Below are positions 17,694 through 25,895 of a stretch of 64,000 nucleotides of DNA, one piece after another; position 1 is the first letter of the stretch; the number at the start of each line of letters is the position of its first letter. Under the pieces are notes generated by a model. It made no database searches and was not told where the DNA came from. It worked only from the letters and a program-made list of their open reading frames with translations. Both the position numbers and the translations under genes were made by a program. Origin of the DNA: Qipengyuania gaetbuli (lineage in GTDB: Bacteria > Pseudomonadota > Alphaproteobacteria > Sphingomonadales > Sphingomonadaceae); the NCBI RefSeq assembly GCF_020171365.1, contig NZ_JAIUZO010000002.1:2450001-2514000 (forward strand), in the 5' to 3' direction.

Positions 17694-19022
17694 ATGAACA
17701 AGAACAGCTCTCCCGTCGCCGCGCAGTCTACACGGCTCGTCCTCTGGACACTGCTCGTCGTCTACATCCTGAACTTTCTCGACCGGCAGATCGTCAATAT
17801 TCTGGCCGAACCGATCAAGCAGGATCTCGGCCTGTCGGACACCCAGATCGGCCTGATGACCGGGCTCGCCTTTGCCCTGTTCTACACGTTTCTCGGCATC
17901 CCGATCGCGCGATATGCCGATAACCCGAAGTTCAGCCGCACCACGCTGATTTCAATTTCGCTCGCCTTCTGGTCGGGCATGACGGCCCTGTGCGGCCTTG
18001 CACAAAATTTCGGCCAGTTGCTGCTCGCGCGGATCGGTGTGGGGGTGGGTGAGGCAGGGTGCACGCCTGCCGCCCATTCGCTCATTACCGACACGGTGCC
18101 GGCAGAAAAGCGGTCTTCGGCGATGGCTTTCTACGGTCTGGGAATCCCGATCGGCAGCCTGCTCGGGATGGCGATGGGAGGCCTCCTTGCCGATGCTTAC
18201 GGTTGGCGCACCGCATTCCTGGTTGCAGGCGTGCCAGGCATCATCATGGCGGTCGCGGTGCCCATGCTGATCCGCGAACCGCGCCGACACAGCCCGGCCG
18301 CGGCGAGCGAGCACGCGCCCATGCCCAACGCACCGGGCGCGGCCGCAGCGGTTCCGGGCGAGCCGCCCGCCGCTCTGCCTGCCCGCGACGCGCTGCGGGA
18401 AATCCTGCGCTCCAAAGCTATGGTGCAATTTCTGGTTGCCGCCGGGCTGGTGGCTTTCCTGTCCTACGGCAAGACCGTCTGGGCTACGATCTACTTCATC
18501 CGGTCGCACGGCCTTTCCCCGGGGGAAACCGGGCTGTGGCTCGGCATCTCGGCCGGGTTGGCGGCCATGCTCGGGACATGGGGCGGCGGCTGGATCGCCG
18601 ACCGCTACGGCTCGCGGGACCCGCGCCATATCTTGACTGCGCCCGCGCTGGGCCTCGTGATCGGCGCACCGATACTGTTCTTCGGTTATGCGGCCGCCGA
18701 CTGGCGCTTCGGCCTCGTGATGATCGTCGTCGCGACGGTTCTCAACAGCTTCTACTACGGCCCGACCTATGCCTGCGTGCAGGGGCTGGTGCGTCCGCAG
18801 GCAAGAGCGATGGCGACCGCTGTCATGCTGTTCGCGCAGAACCTGATCGGACTGGGACTGGGACCGCTGTTCTTCGGCATGCTGTCGGACGCCTTCGCGC
18901 CCGTTGCAGGCGAGGACAGCGTGCGCTGGGTGCTCTACGGAGCAGCATGGCTGGGCCTAGTGCCGGCCTTCTTCTTCTGGCGTGCGAGGGCGCATCTGGC
19001 GTCGGAACTCGGCAAGGCGTGA
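17694..19022 (+). CDS. MFS transporter (spinster-like family)
   Basis: 442 residues with about 12 predicted membrane segments and a hydrophilic central loop (about 200-235, rich in Ala/Pro). The N-terminal YILNFLDRQIVNILAEPIKQDLGLSDTQIGLMTG block is typical of the spinster-type MFS group common in sphingomonads. The substrate is unknown. Its TGA overlaps the next ATG by one base (TGATG), coupling it to the MerB-like gene. About 100 bp without obvious signals precede it. Confidence 0.9.
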   Translation: MNKNSSPVAAQSTRLVLWTLLVVYILNFLDRQIVNILAEPIKQDLGLSDTQIGLMTGLAFALFYTFLGIPIARYADNPKFSRTTLISISLAFWSGMTALCGLAQNFGQLLLARIGVGVGEAGCTPAAHSLITDTVPAEKRSSAMAFYGLGIPIGSLLGMAMGGLLADAYGWRTAFLVAGVPGIIMAVAVPMLIREPRRHSPAAASEHAPMPNAPGAAAAVPGEPPAALPARDALREILRSKAMVQFLVAAGLVAFLSYGKTVWATIYFIRSHGLSPGETGLWLGISAGLAAMLGTWGGGWIADRYGSRDPRHILTAPALGLVIGAPILFFGYAAADWRFGLVMIVVATVLNSFYYGPTYACVQGLVRPQARAMATAVMLFAQNLIGLGLGPLFFGMLSDAFAPVAGEDSVRWVLYGAAWLGLVPAFFFWRARAHLASELGKA

Positions 19023-19702
19023 TGCGCACCGAACCACTCACGCCATTCGAATTGCAGGTTCGCGGCGAACTCACCCGCGCAATTGCGGAGCTTGGCTATG
19101 CACCGACCAACGAGGCGCTTGGCGAGCGGATTGGCGCGCCGGTTGCGACTGTGGAGCGTGCCTTGAAGCGCCTGAACGACGCTCATGCGCTGCAACTGCA
19201 TCCCCACTGTTGCAAGCCGTGGGCAGTCCACCCCTTCGCCCTGTCCCCTGCCTCTTGCTGGGTCGAAGCCGGAGCGCGCGGGTGGTGGGCAAACTGCCTC
19301 TACTGCGGAATGGGCATCGCGGCCGCCATTGGCGAAGATGCGGCGATACACACTCGGCTTGGAGGAGAGGGCGAGCCGGTCGTGGTCCACATCGAAAACC
19401 AGAACGTGCAGGAAAGGGAGCTGTTGTTCCACCTCTCGACGCCGGTCCGCGAATGGTGGGACAATGTCATCCACGCCTGCGCGACGTTCCAGCCGTTTCG
19501 TTCCGAGGCAGAGATCGACCTGTGGTGCCAGCGCCATGCTCTTCCCCGCGGGGCGGTCGTTCCCATGGAGAGGATGTGGCTTTTCGCGAGCGAATGGTAT
19601 GGCGATTACCTGCGCGAGCCGTGGAAAAAACGTTCCGTCGAGGACGCCTCGGCCGTCTTCGCCAAACATGGCTTCGAGGGCGATTTCTGGCGCCTCGAAT
19701 AG
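19022..19702 (+). CDS. MerB-like (alkylmercury lyase family) protein
   Basis: 226 residues: an N-terminal winged-helix-like part (about 1-60, with VATVERALKRLNDAHALQLH), then a MerB-type core. In canonical MerB the active site is Cys96, Asp99 and Cys159. Here C92-L-Y-C95 and C153 (IHACATF) keep that spacing, but the Asp position is Cys95. C-Hg cleavage or thiol chemistry is therefore possible but unproven. No merA, merR or merT is visible in the window. It is coupled to the MFS gene by TGATG, hinting at transport and processing of one compound. The family call rests on motif spacing and an N-terminal domain fit. Confidence 0.7.
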   Translation: MRTEPLTPFELQVRGELTRAIAELGYAPTNEALGERIGAPVATVERALKRLNDAHALQLHPHCCKPWAVHPFALSPASCWVEAGARGWWANCLYCGMGIAAAIGEDAAIHTRLGGEGEPVVVHIENQNVQERELLFHLSTPVREWWDNVIHACATFQPFRSEAEIDLWCQRHALPRGAVVPMERMWLFASEWYGDYLREPWKKRSVEDASAVFAKHGFEGDFWRLE

Positions 19703-19724
19703 TCCATCCCGTTCTCGCATTCCC

Positions 19725-20822
19725 TCACAGCAACCGCAGCTGTCCGCCCACAGCAGGTGGCCTGAACTGCGTGCAGTCCAGTTTGAATTTCGCCTTGCCC
19801 AGCCTTGCGCGCTTGCACGCAAGGCGGAACCTTGCGCGGAAGAGGTCGGCCCAGACGCCGGTCGGCTTCAGGCGGGAGAAGAAGTTGGGGTCGTTGTCCT
19901 TCCCGTTCCGGATCGACTGGACGATGCCCATCACCTTGTCGCCGCGCTCGGGGTAATGGACCGAGAGCCATTCGCGGAACAGCGGGGCGACCTCGTGCGG
20001 CAGGCGCAGGGGGATCCAGCCCACGCTGTCGACGCCTATTGCAGCAGCGCGCTGGACGATCTCCTCCATGAACTCGTCGGTGATGGAGGGAATGACCGGC
20101 GCGACCGAGCAATGCGTCGGCACACCGGCTTCGACAAGTTTTTGCAATGCTGAGAGTCGCTTGGCCGGTGAAGCTGCGCGTGGTTCGAGCTTTCCCGACA
20201 GCTTCGCATCGAGGCTCGTTACCGAAATGGCGACCGCGACCAGGCGCCGCTGCGCCATTTCCGACAGGATGTCGAGGTCGTCGAGTACCCGATCGGACTT
20301 GGTCGTGATCGTCACCGGGTGGCGCGCATCGAGGCACACCTCCAGCACCTGCCGCGTGATCCGGTAGTCGCGCTCGATCGGCTGGTAGGGATCGGTATTG
20401 GTCCCCATGGCGATGGGGCGGGGGCGGTACTTCGGCTTGGCCAGCGTGGCGCGCAGCAGTTCCGCCGCATTGGGCTTGGCGAACAGGCGCGTCTCGAAAT
20501 CGAGCCCCGGCGACAGGTCGTGATAGGCATGCGTCGGCCGCGCGAAGCAGTAGACGCAGCCATGCTCGCACCCGCGATAGGCATTGATAGACCGGTCGAA
20601 GAAGATGTCGGGCGACTGGTTGAAGCTGAGGATGGTGCGCGGATGTTCCTCCGTCACATGGGTACGCAGCTTCACTGGCGGGCCGCCCTCGATCCTGGCC
20701 AGCGCCTCCATGTGGTCGCGCCAGTCGCCATCGGCCTCGCGCGTGGCAAGGCCGAAGCGCGTCGGGACCGCGGCGGACTGGGCGCCGCGCCCGCGAAGGG
20801 GCGACTCGTTGCTGGCTTCCAT
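19725..20822 (-). CDS. PA0069-family radical SAM protein (SplB-like)
   Basis: 365 residues. The radical SAM cluster motif is C-E-H-G-C-V-Y-C within YRGCEHGCVYCFARPTH. The family is related to spore photoproduct lyase, but its substrate is unknown. ATG 20822 (MEASNESPLRGRG) is preferred; ATG 20834 falls inside the LexA-type box. The gene converges on the MerB-like gene and lies 42 bp downstream of the moaB stop. The neighbourhood and the LexA-type site suggest a damage-inducible repair function, which is an inference. Confidence 0.88.
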   Translation of the reverse strand: MEASNESPLRGRGAQSAAVPTRFGLATREADGDWRDHMEALARIEGGPPVKLRTHVTEEHPRTILSFNQSPDIFFDRSINAYRGCEHGCVYCFARPTHAYHDLSPGLDFETRLFAKPNAAELLRATLAKPKYRPRPIAMGTNTDPYQPIERDYRITRQVLEVCLDARHPVTITTKSDRVLDDLDILSEMAQRRLVAVAISVTSLDAKLSGKLEPRAASPAKRLSALQKLVEAGVPTHCSVAPVIPSITDEFMEEIVQRAAAIGVDSVGWIPLRLPHEVAPLFREWLSVHYPERGDKVMGIVQSIRNGKDNDPNFFSRLKPTGVWADLFRARFRLACKRARLGKAKFKLDCTQFRPPAVGGQLRLL

Positions 20823-20828
20823 GTATGA

Positions 20829-20843
20829 GAACATACACAGAAC
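20829..20843 (-). promoter_or_regulatory. LexA-type (SOS) box, GTTC-N7-GTTC
   Basis: On the minus strand GTTC (20843-20840), seven bases, GTTC (20832-20829): an exact match to the alphaproteobacterial LexA consensus, 6 bp before the radical SAM ATG. It overlaps a possible -10 (TATGTT) with a -35-like TTCCAC 17 bp upstream, the usual place for repression. The overlapping palindrome TGTATG-AGAA-CATACA (20822-20837) is also present. Confidence 0.6.
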
Positions 20844-20864
20844 ATAAAGGGCGTGGAAGCGGCT

Positions 20865-21392
20865 TCAGCGTTCCCGTAGGCGGGGCATCAGTTCGACGAA
20901 ATTGCAGGGCCGGTGGCGGCTGTCGAGCTGGTGGACGAGGATCTTGTCCCACCCGTCCTTCACCGCCCCGTTCGATCCGGGCAGCGCGAAGATATAGGTC
21001 CCGCGTGCCAGTACCGCGCAGGCGCGGCTCTGGATCGTGCTGGTGCCGATGCTCTCGATGCTGATGTAGCGGAAATACTCGCCGAAGCCGGGAATATCCT
21101 TGTCCTTCACGCGGTCGAGCGCTTCGGGCGTCACATCGCGGCCTGTCAGGCCCGTACCGCCGGTGGTAATCACCGCATCCACCATCTCGTCGTCGATCCA
21201 GCGGTGGAGGTGGGCGGCGATCTCGTTCTTGTCGTCTCGGCTGATCTCGCGCGCGGCGAGCGTGTGGCCGGCTGCCTCGATCCGCTGGGCGAGGATGTCG
21301 CCCGAGGTATCGTCCTCGGCCTTGCGGCTGTCCGAAATGGTCAGCAGCGCGATATTGACGGGCTTGAAGGCGCGGGTCTCGTCGATTGCCAT
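20865..21392 (-). CDS. moaB: Molybdenum cofactor biosynthesis protein B
   Basis: 175 residues of the MogA/MoaB fold, which adenylylates molybdopterin or assists molybdenum insertion. VNIALLTISDSR, AVITTGGTGLTGRDVTPEAL and ALPGSNGAVKDGWDKIL are the family blocks. ATG 21392 overlaps the lytic transglycosylase stop by one base (TGATG), so it is coupled as the third gene of a minus-strand operon. Confidence 0.93.
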   Translation of the reverse strand: MAIDETRAFKPVNIALLTISDSRKAEDDTSGDILAQRIEAAGHTLAAREISRDDKNEIAAHLHRWIDDEMVDAVITTGGTGLTGRDVTPEALDRVKDKDIPGFGEYFRYISIESIGTSTIQSRACAVLARGTYIFALPGSNGAVKDGWDKILVHQLDSRHRPCNFVELMPRLRER

Positions 21393-23107
21393 CAGCGCGT
21401 CCTCGGGAATTGCGGCCACTGGTTCTGCGCAAGCTCGGTCCTGCTTTGCGCGACTGCCTCGGCCTGGCGCAGGTACATCCAGTAATTGCGCATCACCACG
21501 GCGACGTACTCGCGCGTTTCCCAATAGGGGATCGATTCCATCCAGAGCAGCGGGTCGCCCTGGTCGTTGATCTCGCTGTTCCAGCGCGCGACCGGCGTGG
21601 GGCCGGCGTTGTAGGCGGCCATGACCTTGGGCAGGTGCCCGCGGGTGTAGCCTGCATCCGCCAACGCCTGCAGCGCCCTTTGGCCGAAAGCGAGATTGAC
21701 CGCCGGGTTCTTGAGGTCCGCACCGGCGCTCATGTTGATGGAAGCCGCATATTCGCGCGCGGCGATCGGGCGGATTTGCATCAGACCGATAGCGTTGGCG
21801 GGGCTGACTACACCTTCGCGGAAGTTCGATTCCTGCAGCGCGTGGGCGAAAGCGAGGGCCGGATCGACGCGCCAGCCACCGGTGGGCTGGTGATAGGCGA
21901 CGGGCCAGCGCAAATTGGCGGGCGAGCTCGTGCCGCGCGGCGCATTGTAGGCCATGAAGGTCTGCGTGCCGGCGAGGCCGAGCGCGCGGGCAAGGCGCGT
22001 TAGCGCCGGAAAGTCCGAAGGCTCGATCCGGCGTGCCTGCCAGCGCAGCGCCTCGTCGGCGAGATCGCGCCGGCCGACCTCGGCCAGCATCACCGCCTCG
22101 CGCACCGCGGCCTCGTTCTGGAGGCGGCGCCAGTCGTCCTGCGTCAGGTCGGGGCTGGCATGATCACCGGGAAGGTGCTGGGCCAGCTGCTCGTGCGCGA
22201 GCATGCCATAAAGCGTCTCGGAAAACCGCGCCGCGCCGCGCAATTGCTCGTCGGCCTTTTCCGGCTGGCGGCAGCGGATCAGTGCACGGGCGGCCCAGTA
22301 ATGCGCTGCGGCGGTCAGCGATCCATTGGCCGATCCTGCGGCACTGCGGCGGAAATAATCGGCGGCATTTTCGCAATCACCGAGACGCCAGGAAGCAAGG
22401 CCCGCCACCCAGTCGCCCTCTGCCACCCATGCGCCGCGGCCCTGACCGACCAGCTGCGCCATGGCGAGCGCTTCGGCATCGCGGTTCTCGATGTAATAGG
22501 ACCAGGCAACACGCTGGCGCCATTCGGCGCGAGCCTCGGAAGACAGGGAGGCGTCGACGCCGTCGAGCAGCAGCCGTGCGCCATCGGGATCGTCGTTGGA
22601 AATCCGGTCGAGGATCGCGCTCTTCACATTGTCCGGCAATGAGCCGTCGGAGACGGTGCGGGGGCGCATGCGCTTGGTTACGCCGCGCTGGCCGACCAAT
22701 TGCCGTTCACGGGGCAGGGTGGGGGCGTTTTCCAGCCCGCGCGTTCGGCCGAGCCGGATGATTCCCTCGGCTTCGGGCAGGCTCGCGTAACGGGCCAGCC
22801 ACGCCTCGATGCGGGGCAGTTCGATGCGCGGGCTTTCGGGGTGGAGGAAATAGGCCGCAAGGACAGAGCCGTGCAGCGGGCCGTCCGTCCGCTCGCCCAG
22901 CATGACCTCGACCCGGTCCCAGTTCTTCGCCTCGATCGCCTCGAACAACGAGCGGTAATAGAGCTGGTCGTCGCCCGACAGGAGTTGCGGCAGGACGGCC
23001 GCGTGCGAACGGGTGAAATAGGCAAGGCTGTCGGACCCTTGCGCGGCGGCGGGGGATGAGAGGATCGAGCCACCGAGAGCGGCGGCCAGCAGGAGGCGTT
23101 TGGTCAT
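21392..23107 (-). CDS. slt: Soluble lytic murein transglycosylase
   Basis: 571-residue periplasmic enzyme that cleaves peptidoglycan glycan strands to 1,6-anhydroMurNAc. A signal peptide (MTKRLLLAAALGGSILSSPAAAQG) is followed by a long alpha-superhelical region and a C-terminal SLT domain with the catalytic Glu in ALQESNFREGVVSPANAIGLMQI. ATG 23107 is chosen since it forms an ATGA overlap with the upstream stop; ATG 23116 is the alternative. Confidence 0.93.
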   Translation of the reverse strand: MTKRLLLAAALGGSILSSPAAAQGSDSLAYFTRSHAAVLPQLLSGDDQLYYRSLFEAIEAKNWDRVEVMLGERTDGPLHGSVLAAYFLHPESPRIELPRIEAWLARYASLPEAEGIIRLGRTRGLENAPTLPRERQLVGQRGVTKRMRPRTVSDGSLPDNVKSAILDRISNDDPDGARLLLDGVDASLSSEARAEWRQRVAWSYYIENRDAEALAMAQLVGQGRGAWVAEGDWVAGLASWRLGDCENAADYFRRSAAGSANGSLTAAAHYWAARALIRCRQPEKADEQLRGAARFSETLYGMLAHEQLAQHLPGDHASPDLTQDDWRRLQNEAAVREAVMLAEVGRRDLADEALRWQARRIEPSDFPALTRLARALGLAGTQTFMAYNAPRGTSSPANLRWPVAYHQPTGGWRVDPALAFAHALQESNFREGVVSPANAIGLMQIRPIAAREYAASINMSAGADLKNPAVNLAFGQRALQALADAGYTRGHLPKVMAAYNAGPTPVARWNSEINDQGDPLLWMESIPYWETREYVAVVMRNYWMYLRQAEAVAQSRTELAQNQWPQFPRTR

Positions 23108-23892
23108 GCGGTCCATTCGAGCCAGCGGTTCCAGAAATTCACGCGGCGTTCCGGAGTGCGGGAAAGTTCGGCAAGATCGGGAGCGAGGAGCAGGGGCACC
23201 TGACGCTCGCCGGTGGTAATCAAGGCGGGTTCGCGCGCGGCGGCAGGCGCGATGCCGAACAGCGGGGCCAAGCCCCTGCCGAACACGAGCACGCGTTCCG
23301 GCGCGGCGAGGGCGATGTGGTGGGCAGTCACCGCGCCGAGGCCATTGGCGGCCAGTTCTTCCCAGTCGGCCAGCGCGGCAGGCGCGGGCAGGGCGCTGGC
23401 GAGATAGGCTTCATGTTGTTGGACGCCCATGGCTTTCAGGATGGCCGCGGCGAACCGACCTGCGCCGCCCGAGAGCAGCGCATCGCCGTCATCGGCATAG
23501 GGTTCGGCAACGATGACCATCAGCTTGGTTCCCGCGACTCCGCGCGGAGGGAGCCGCGCTTCGGTGCCGGCGAGCGAAAGCGAGGCCTCGCTCATCCACC
23601 ATTCGCGAAATTTTCCGAGATCGTCCGGCCAGGCTGACGCATCGCCGCCGATCCGGCCTGCCTCCGGGGCCTGCTGGAAGGCGCGTTCGAGCGGGGTGGG
23701 CTTGGGTTCTTCCACCCGCGCCACGGGCTTGGGCGCCGCTACGGCTTCTTCCGCTTCAGGGCTGGCGAGCCAGCTGTGCGGATCGGCCGCATAGTCGTGA
23801 TCGACACCCGCTTCGCGCCACCAGTCGAAGGCGGCTTCGAGAGCTTGGGCTGCGTCGATTTCGCCGTTATTCGTGGGGTTTTCGTGCATCAT
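23104..23892 (-). CDS. Uracil-DNA-glycosylase-like protein, degenerate
   Basis: 262 residues. An N-terminal half of low complexity (Ala/Pro/Glu, about 40-80) precedes a C-terminal domain whose order resembles family 4 uracil-DNA glycosylases: LMVIVAEPYADDGDALLSGGAGRFAAAILKAMGV, then VLVFGRGLAPLFG, then LLLAPDLAELSRTPERRVNFW. The canonical GEAPG motif and the iron-sulfur cysteines are missing, so activity is doubtful. The start is ATG 23892 (MMHENP); ATG 23946 is the longest option. It is the first gene of the operon with slt and moaB. Confidence 0.65.
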   Translation of the reverse strand: MMHENPTNNGEIDAAQALEAAFDWWREAGVDHDYAADPHSWLASPEAEEAVAAPKPVARVEEPKPTPLERAFQQAPEAGRIGGDASAWPDDLGKFREWWMSEASLSLAGTEARLPPRGVAGTKLMVIVAEPYADDGDALLSGGAGRFAAAILKAMGVQQHEAYLASALPAPAALADWEELAANGLGAVTAHHIALAAPERVLVFGRGLAPLFGIAPAAAREPALITTGERQVPLLLAPDLAELSRTPERRVNFWNRWLEWTA

Positions 23893-23902
23893 CCGTCCGC
23901 TG

Positions 23903-23916
23903 GAGGTCTTGACCTC
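23903..23916. promoter_or_regulatory. Operator-like palindrome in a divergent promoter region
   Basis: GAGGTC-TT-GACCTC is a perfect inverted repeat with 6-bp arms, between the divergent UDG-like gene (start 23892) and ETF-QO (start 23973). It contains TTGACC (23909-23914), which could be the -35 of the ETF-QO promoter. No cognate regulator is encoded nearby. Confidence 0.4.
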
Positions 23917-23972
23917 AAACGCGGCAGCAATCAAGGCATCGCGCAAGCGAATAGCGACGAAAAGAGAGAGAC

Positions 23973-25622
23973 ATGAGCGAACGTGAATCCATGCCCTGCG
24001 ACGTCGTCATCATCGGCGGCGGCGTTGCCGGCCTCGCCGCGGCGATCCGGTTGAAGCAGATCAACGAGGACCTCGAGGTCGTGGTGCTCGAAAAGGGCAG
24101 CGAAATCGGCGCTCACATCCTTTCCGGCGCGGTGGTCGATCCCAAGGCGCTCGACGAATTGCTGCCCGAATGGCGCGACATGGATTGCCCCATGGCGCAA
24201 ACGCCGGTGGGCGAGGACCTGTTCTACACGATCAACGAAACCGGCGCCTCGGCCATGCCGCACATCATGTTCCCGCCCTTCATGTCGAACGTGGGCTGCT
24301 ACACCGGCTCGCTCGGAAACCTCTGCCGCTGGCTGGCCGAGCAGGCCGAAGGCATGGGCGTGATGGTCTTCCCCGGCTTCCCCGCTGCCGAGGTGCTGTA
24401 CGACGACAATGGTGCTGTTGCGGGCGTCGTCACGCAGGACATGGGCATCGCTGCCGACGGCAGCCAGAAGGCCGATTACCAGCCGGGCATGGAAATCCAC
24501 GCCAAGTACACGCTGTTTGCAGAAGGTGCCCGCGGTAACCTCACCAAGCAGATGAAGGCGAAGTACGACCTCGAGGCAAACTGCCAGCCGCAGGTCTACG
24601 GCATCGGTATCAAGGAATTGTGGGACATCGATCCCGAACTGCACGAGCCGGGCAAGATCGTCCACACGCAGGGCTGGCCGCTCAGCGAAAGCGGCAGCAA
24701 CGGCGGCGGCTTCCTCTACCACCAGGCGAACAACCAGGTCGCCCTGGGCCTCGTCACCTGGCTCGATTATTCGAACCCGTACGTCAGCCCGTTCCAGGAA
24801 TTCCAGCGCTGGAAGCACCATCCGCTGATCGCCGAGGTGCTCAAGGGCGGCAAGCGCGTCGCCTATGGCGCGCGCGCGATCAACGACGGCGGCTGGCAGA
24901 GCGTGCCCAAGCTCGCCTTCCCGGGCGGCGCGCTGATCGGCTGTGCCGCCGGCTTCGTCAACGTGCCCCGCATCAAGGGTAGCCACACCGCCATGAAGAG
25001 CGGGATGCTGGCCGCCGAGAGCGTGGCAGCAGCCGTTGCGGCTGGACATGAGCATACCGAGTTGATGGAATACGATGCAGCCGTCCGCGACAGCTGGATC
25101 GCCAAGGAACTGAAGCTCGTGCAGAACGCGCTTCCCGCGATCGAGCGTTTCGGAAGCGACATCGGCACCGTCCTTGGCGGCGTCGACATGTGGATGCGCT
25201 ATCTCAAGATCGGCCTGCCGATCAGCATGAAGCACCACCGCGACTGCGAGGCGCTCAACCGCGCCGACCTCTACAAGCCGATCGACTATCCCAAGCCCGA
25301 CGGCGTGCTCAGCTTCGACCGCCTGACCAGCGTCAGCTTCAGCTACACCAACCACGCCGAGGACCAGCCGGTCCACCTGCAGGTCAAGGACATGGAGCTA
25401 CAGAAGGACAGCGAGCTTGGCGTCTTTGCCGGTCCCTCGACCCGCTATTGCCCCGCCGGGGTCTACGAATGGCTGGTCGACGATGCGACGGGCGAGCCGA
25501 AGTACCAGATCAACTCGCAGAACTGCGTCCACTGCAAGACCTGCGACATCAAGGACCCGAACCAGAACATCAACTGGGTCACGCCGGAAGGCGGCGGCGG
25601 TCCGAACTATCCGAACATGTGA
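23973..25622 (+). CDS. Electron transfer flavoprotein-ubiquinone oxidoreductase
   Basis: 549-residue membrane-associated flavoprotein that passes electrons from ETF (fatty acid and amino acid oxidation) to ubiquinone. The N-terminal FAD motif is VVIIGGGVAGLAAAIRL. The C-terminal 4Fe-4S ligands are in CPAGVYEW and NSQNCVHCKTCDIKDPNQNI, and the C-terminus GGGGPNYPNM is characteristic. A purine-rich ribosome-binding site precedes ATG 23973. The length is typical for bacterial ETF-QO. Confidence 0.96.
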   Translation: MSERESMPCDVVIIGGGVAGLAAAIRLKQINEDLEVVVLEKGSEIGAHILSGAVVDPKALDELLPEWRDMDCPMAQTPVGEDLFYTINETGASAMPHIMFPPFMSNVGCYTGSLGNLCRWLAEQAEGMGVMVFPGFPAAEVLYDDNGAVAGVVTQDMGIAADGSQKADYQPGMEIHAKYTLFAEGARGNLTKQMKAKYDLEANCQPQVYGIGIKELWDIDPELHEPGKIVHTQGWPLSESGSNGGGFLYHQANNQVALGLVTWLDYSNPYVSPFQEFQRWKHHPLIAEVLKGGKRVAYGARAINDGGWQSVPKLAFPGGALIGCAAGFVNVPRIKGSHTAMKSGMLAAESVAAAVAAGHEHTELMEYDAAVRDSWIAKELKLVQNALPAIERFGSDIGTVLGGVDMWMRYLKIGLPISMKHHRDCEALNRADLYKPIDYPKPDGVLSFDRLTSVSFSYTNHAEDQPVHLQVKDMELQKDSELGVFAGPSTRYCPAGVYEWLVDDATGEPKYQINSQNCVHCKTCDIKDPNQNINWVTPEGGGGPNYPNM

Positions 25623-25631
25623 TCGCGCTAG

Positions 25632-25880
25632 GTGACTGGTATCTCTCGGATCGGCGCACTCGATGTTGCTGGACTGATTTCCGAACATGTCGGCTCTTAT
25701 GTCGATATGGACTTTATTCAGTTCGTCTCAGTCGAGGGGGACCTCATTGATCTGTGGTACATGAACAGCGGCGGGGAAGGACCAAGCTTCCACATCCAGC
25801 TTCAAAGGATTGAGGAGCGATGGGAGGTACAACTCAAGGAACTGCCTCCGGGAACGGAGCAAAACATTGAGGTGCCCTGA
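25632..25880 (+). CDS. Hypothetical protein, 82 aa
   Basis: Not recognised. A GTG start, 9 bp after ETF-QO, gives an 82-residue protein with mixed hydrophobic and acidic sequence (FIQFVSVEGDLIDLWYMN). Local base composition is clearly lower than its neighbours: 30 of 60 bases are G or C in 25681-25740, and codons such as TTT, ATT and TTA-like choices are used. It may be a recent insertion or gene remnant between ETF-QO and ispE. No good ribosome-binding site is seen, so translation is uncertain. Confidence 0.5.
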   Translation: MTGISRIGALDVAGLISEHVGSYVDMDFIQFVSVEGDLIDLWYMNSGGEGPSFHIQLQRIEERWEVQLKELPPGTEQNIEVP

Positions 25881-25895
25881 CCCCATGGCTTACGT

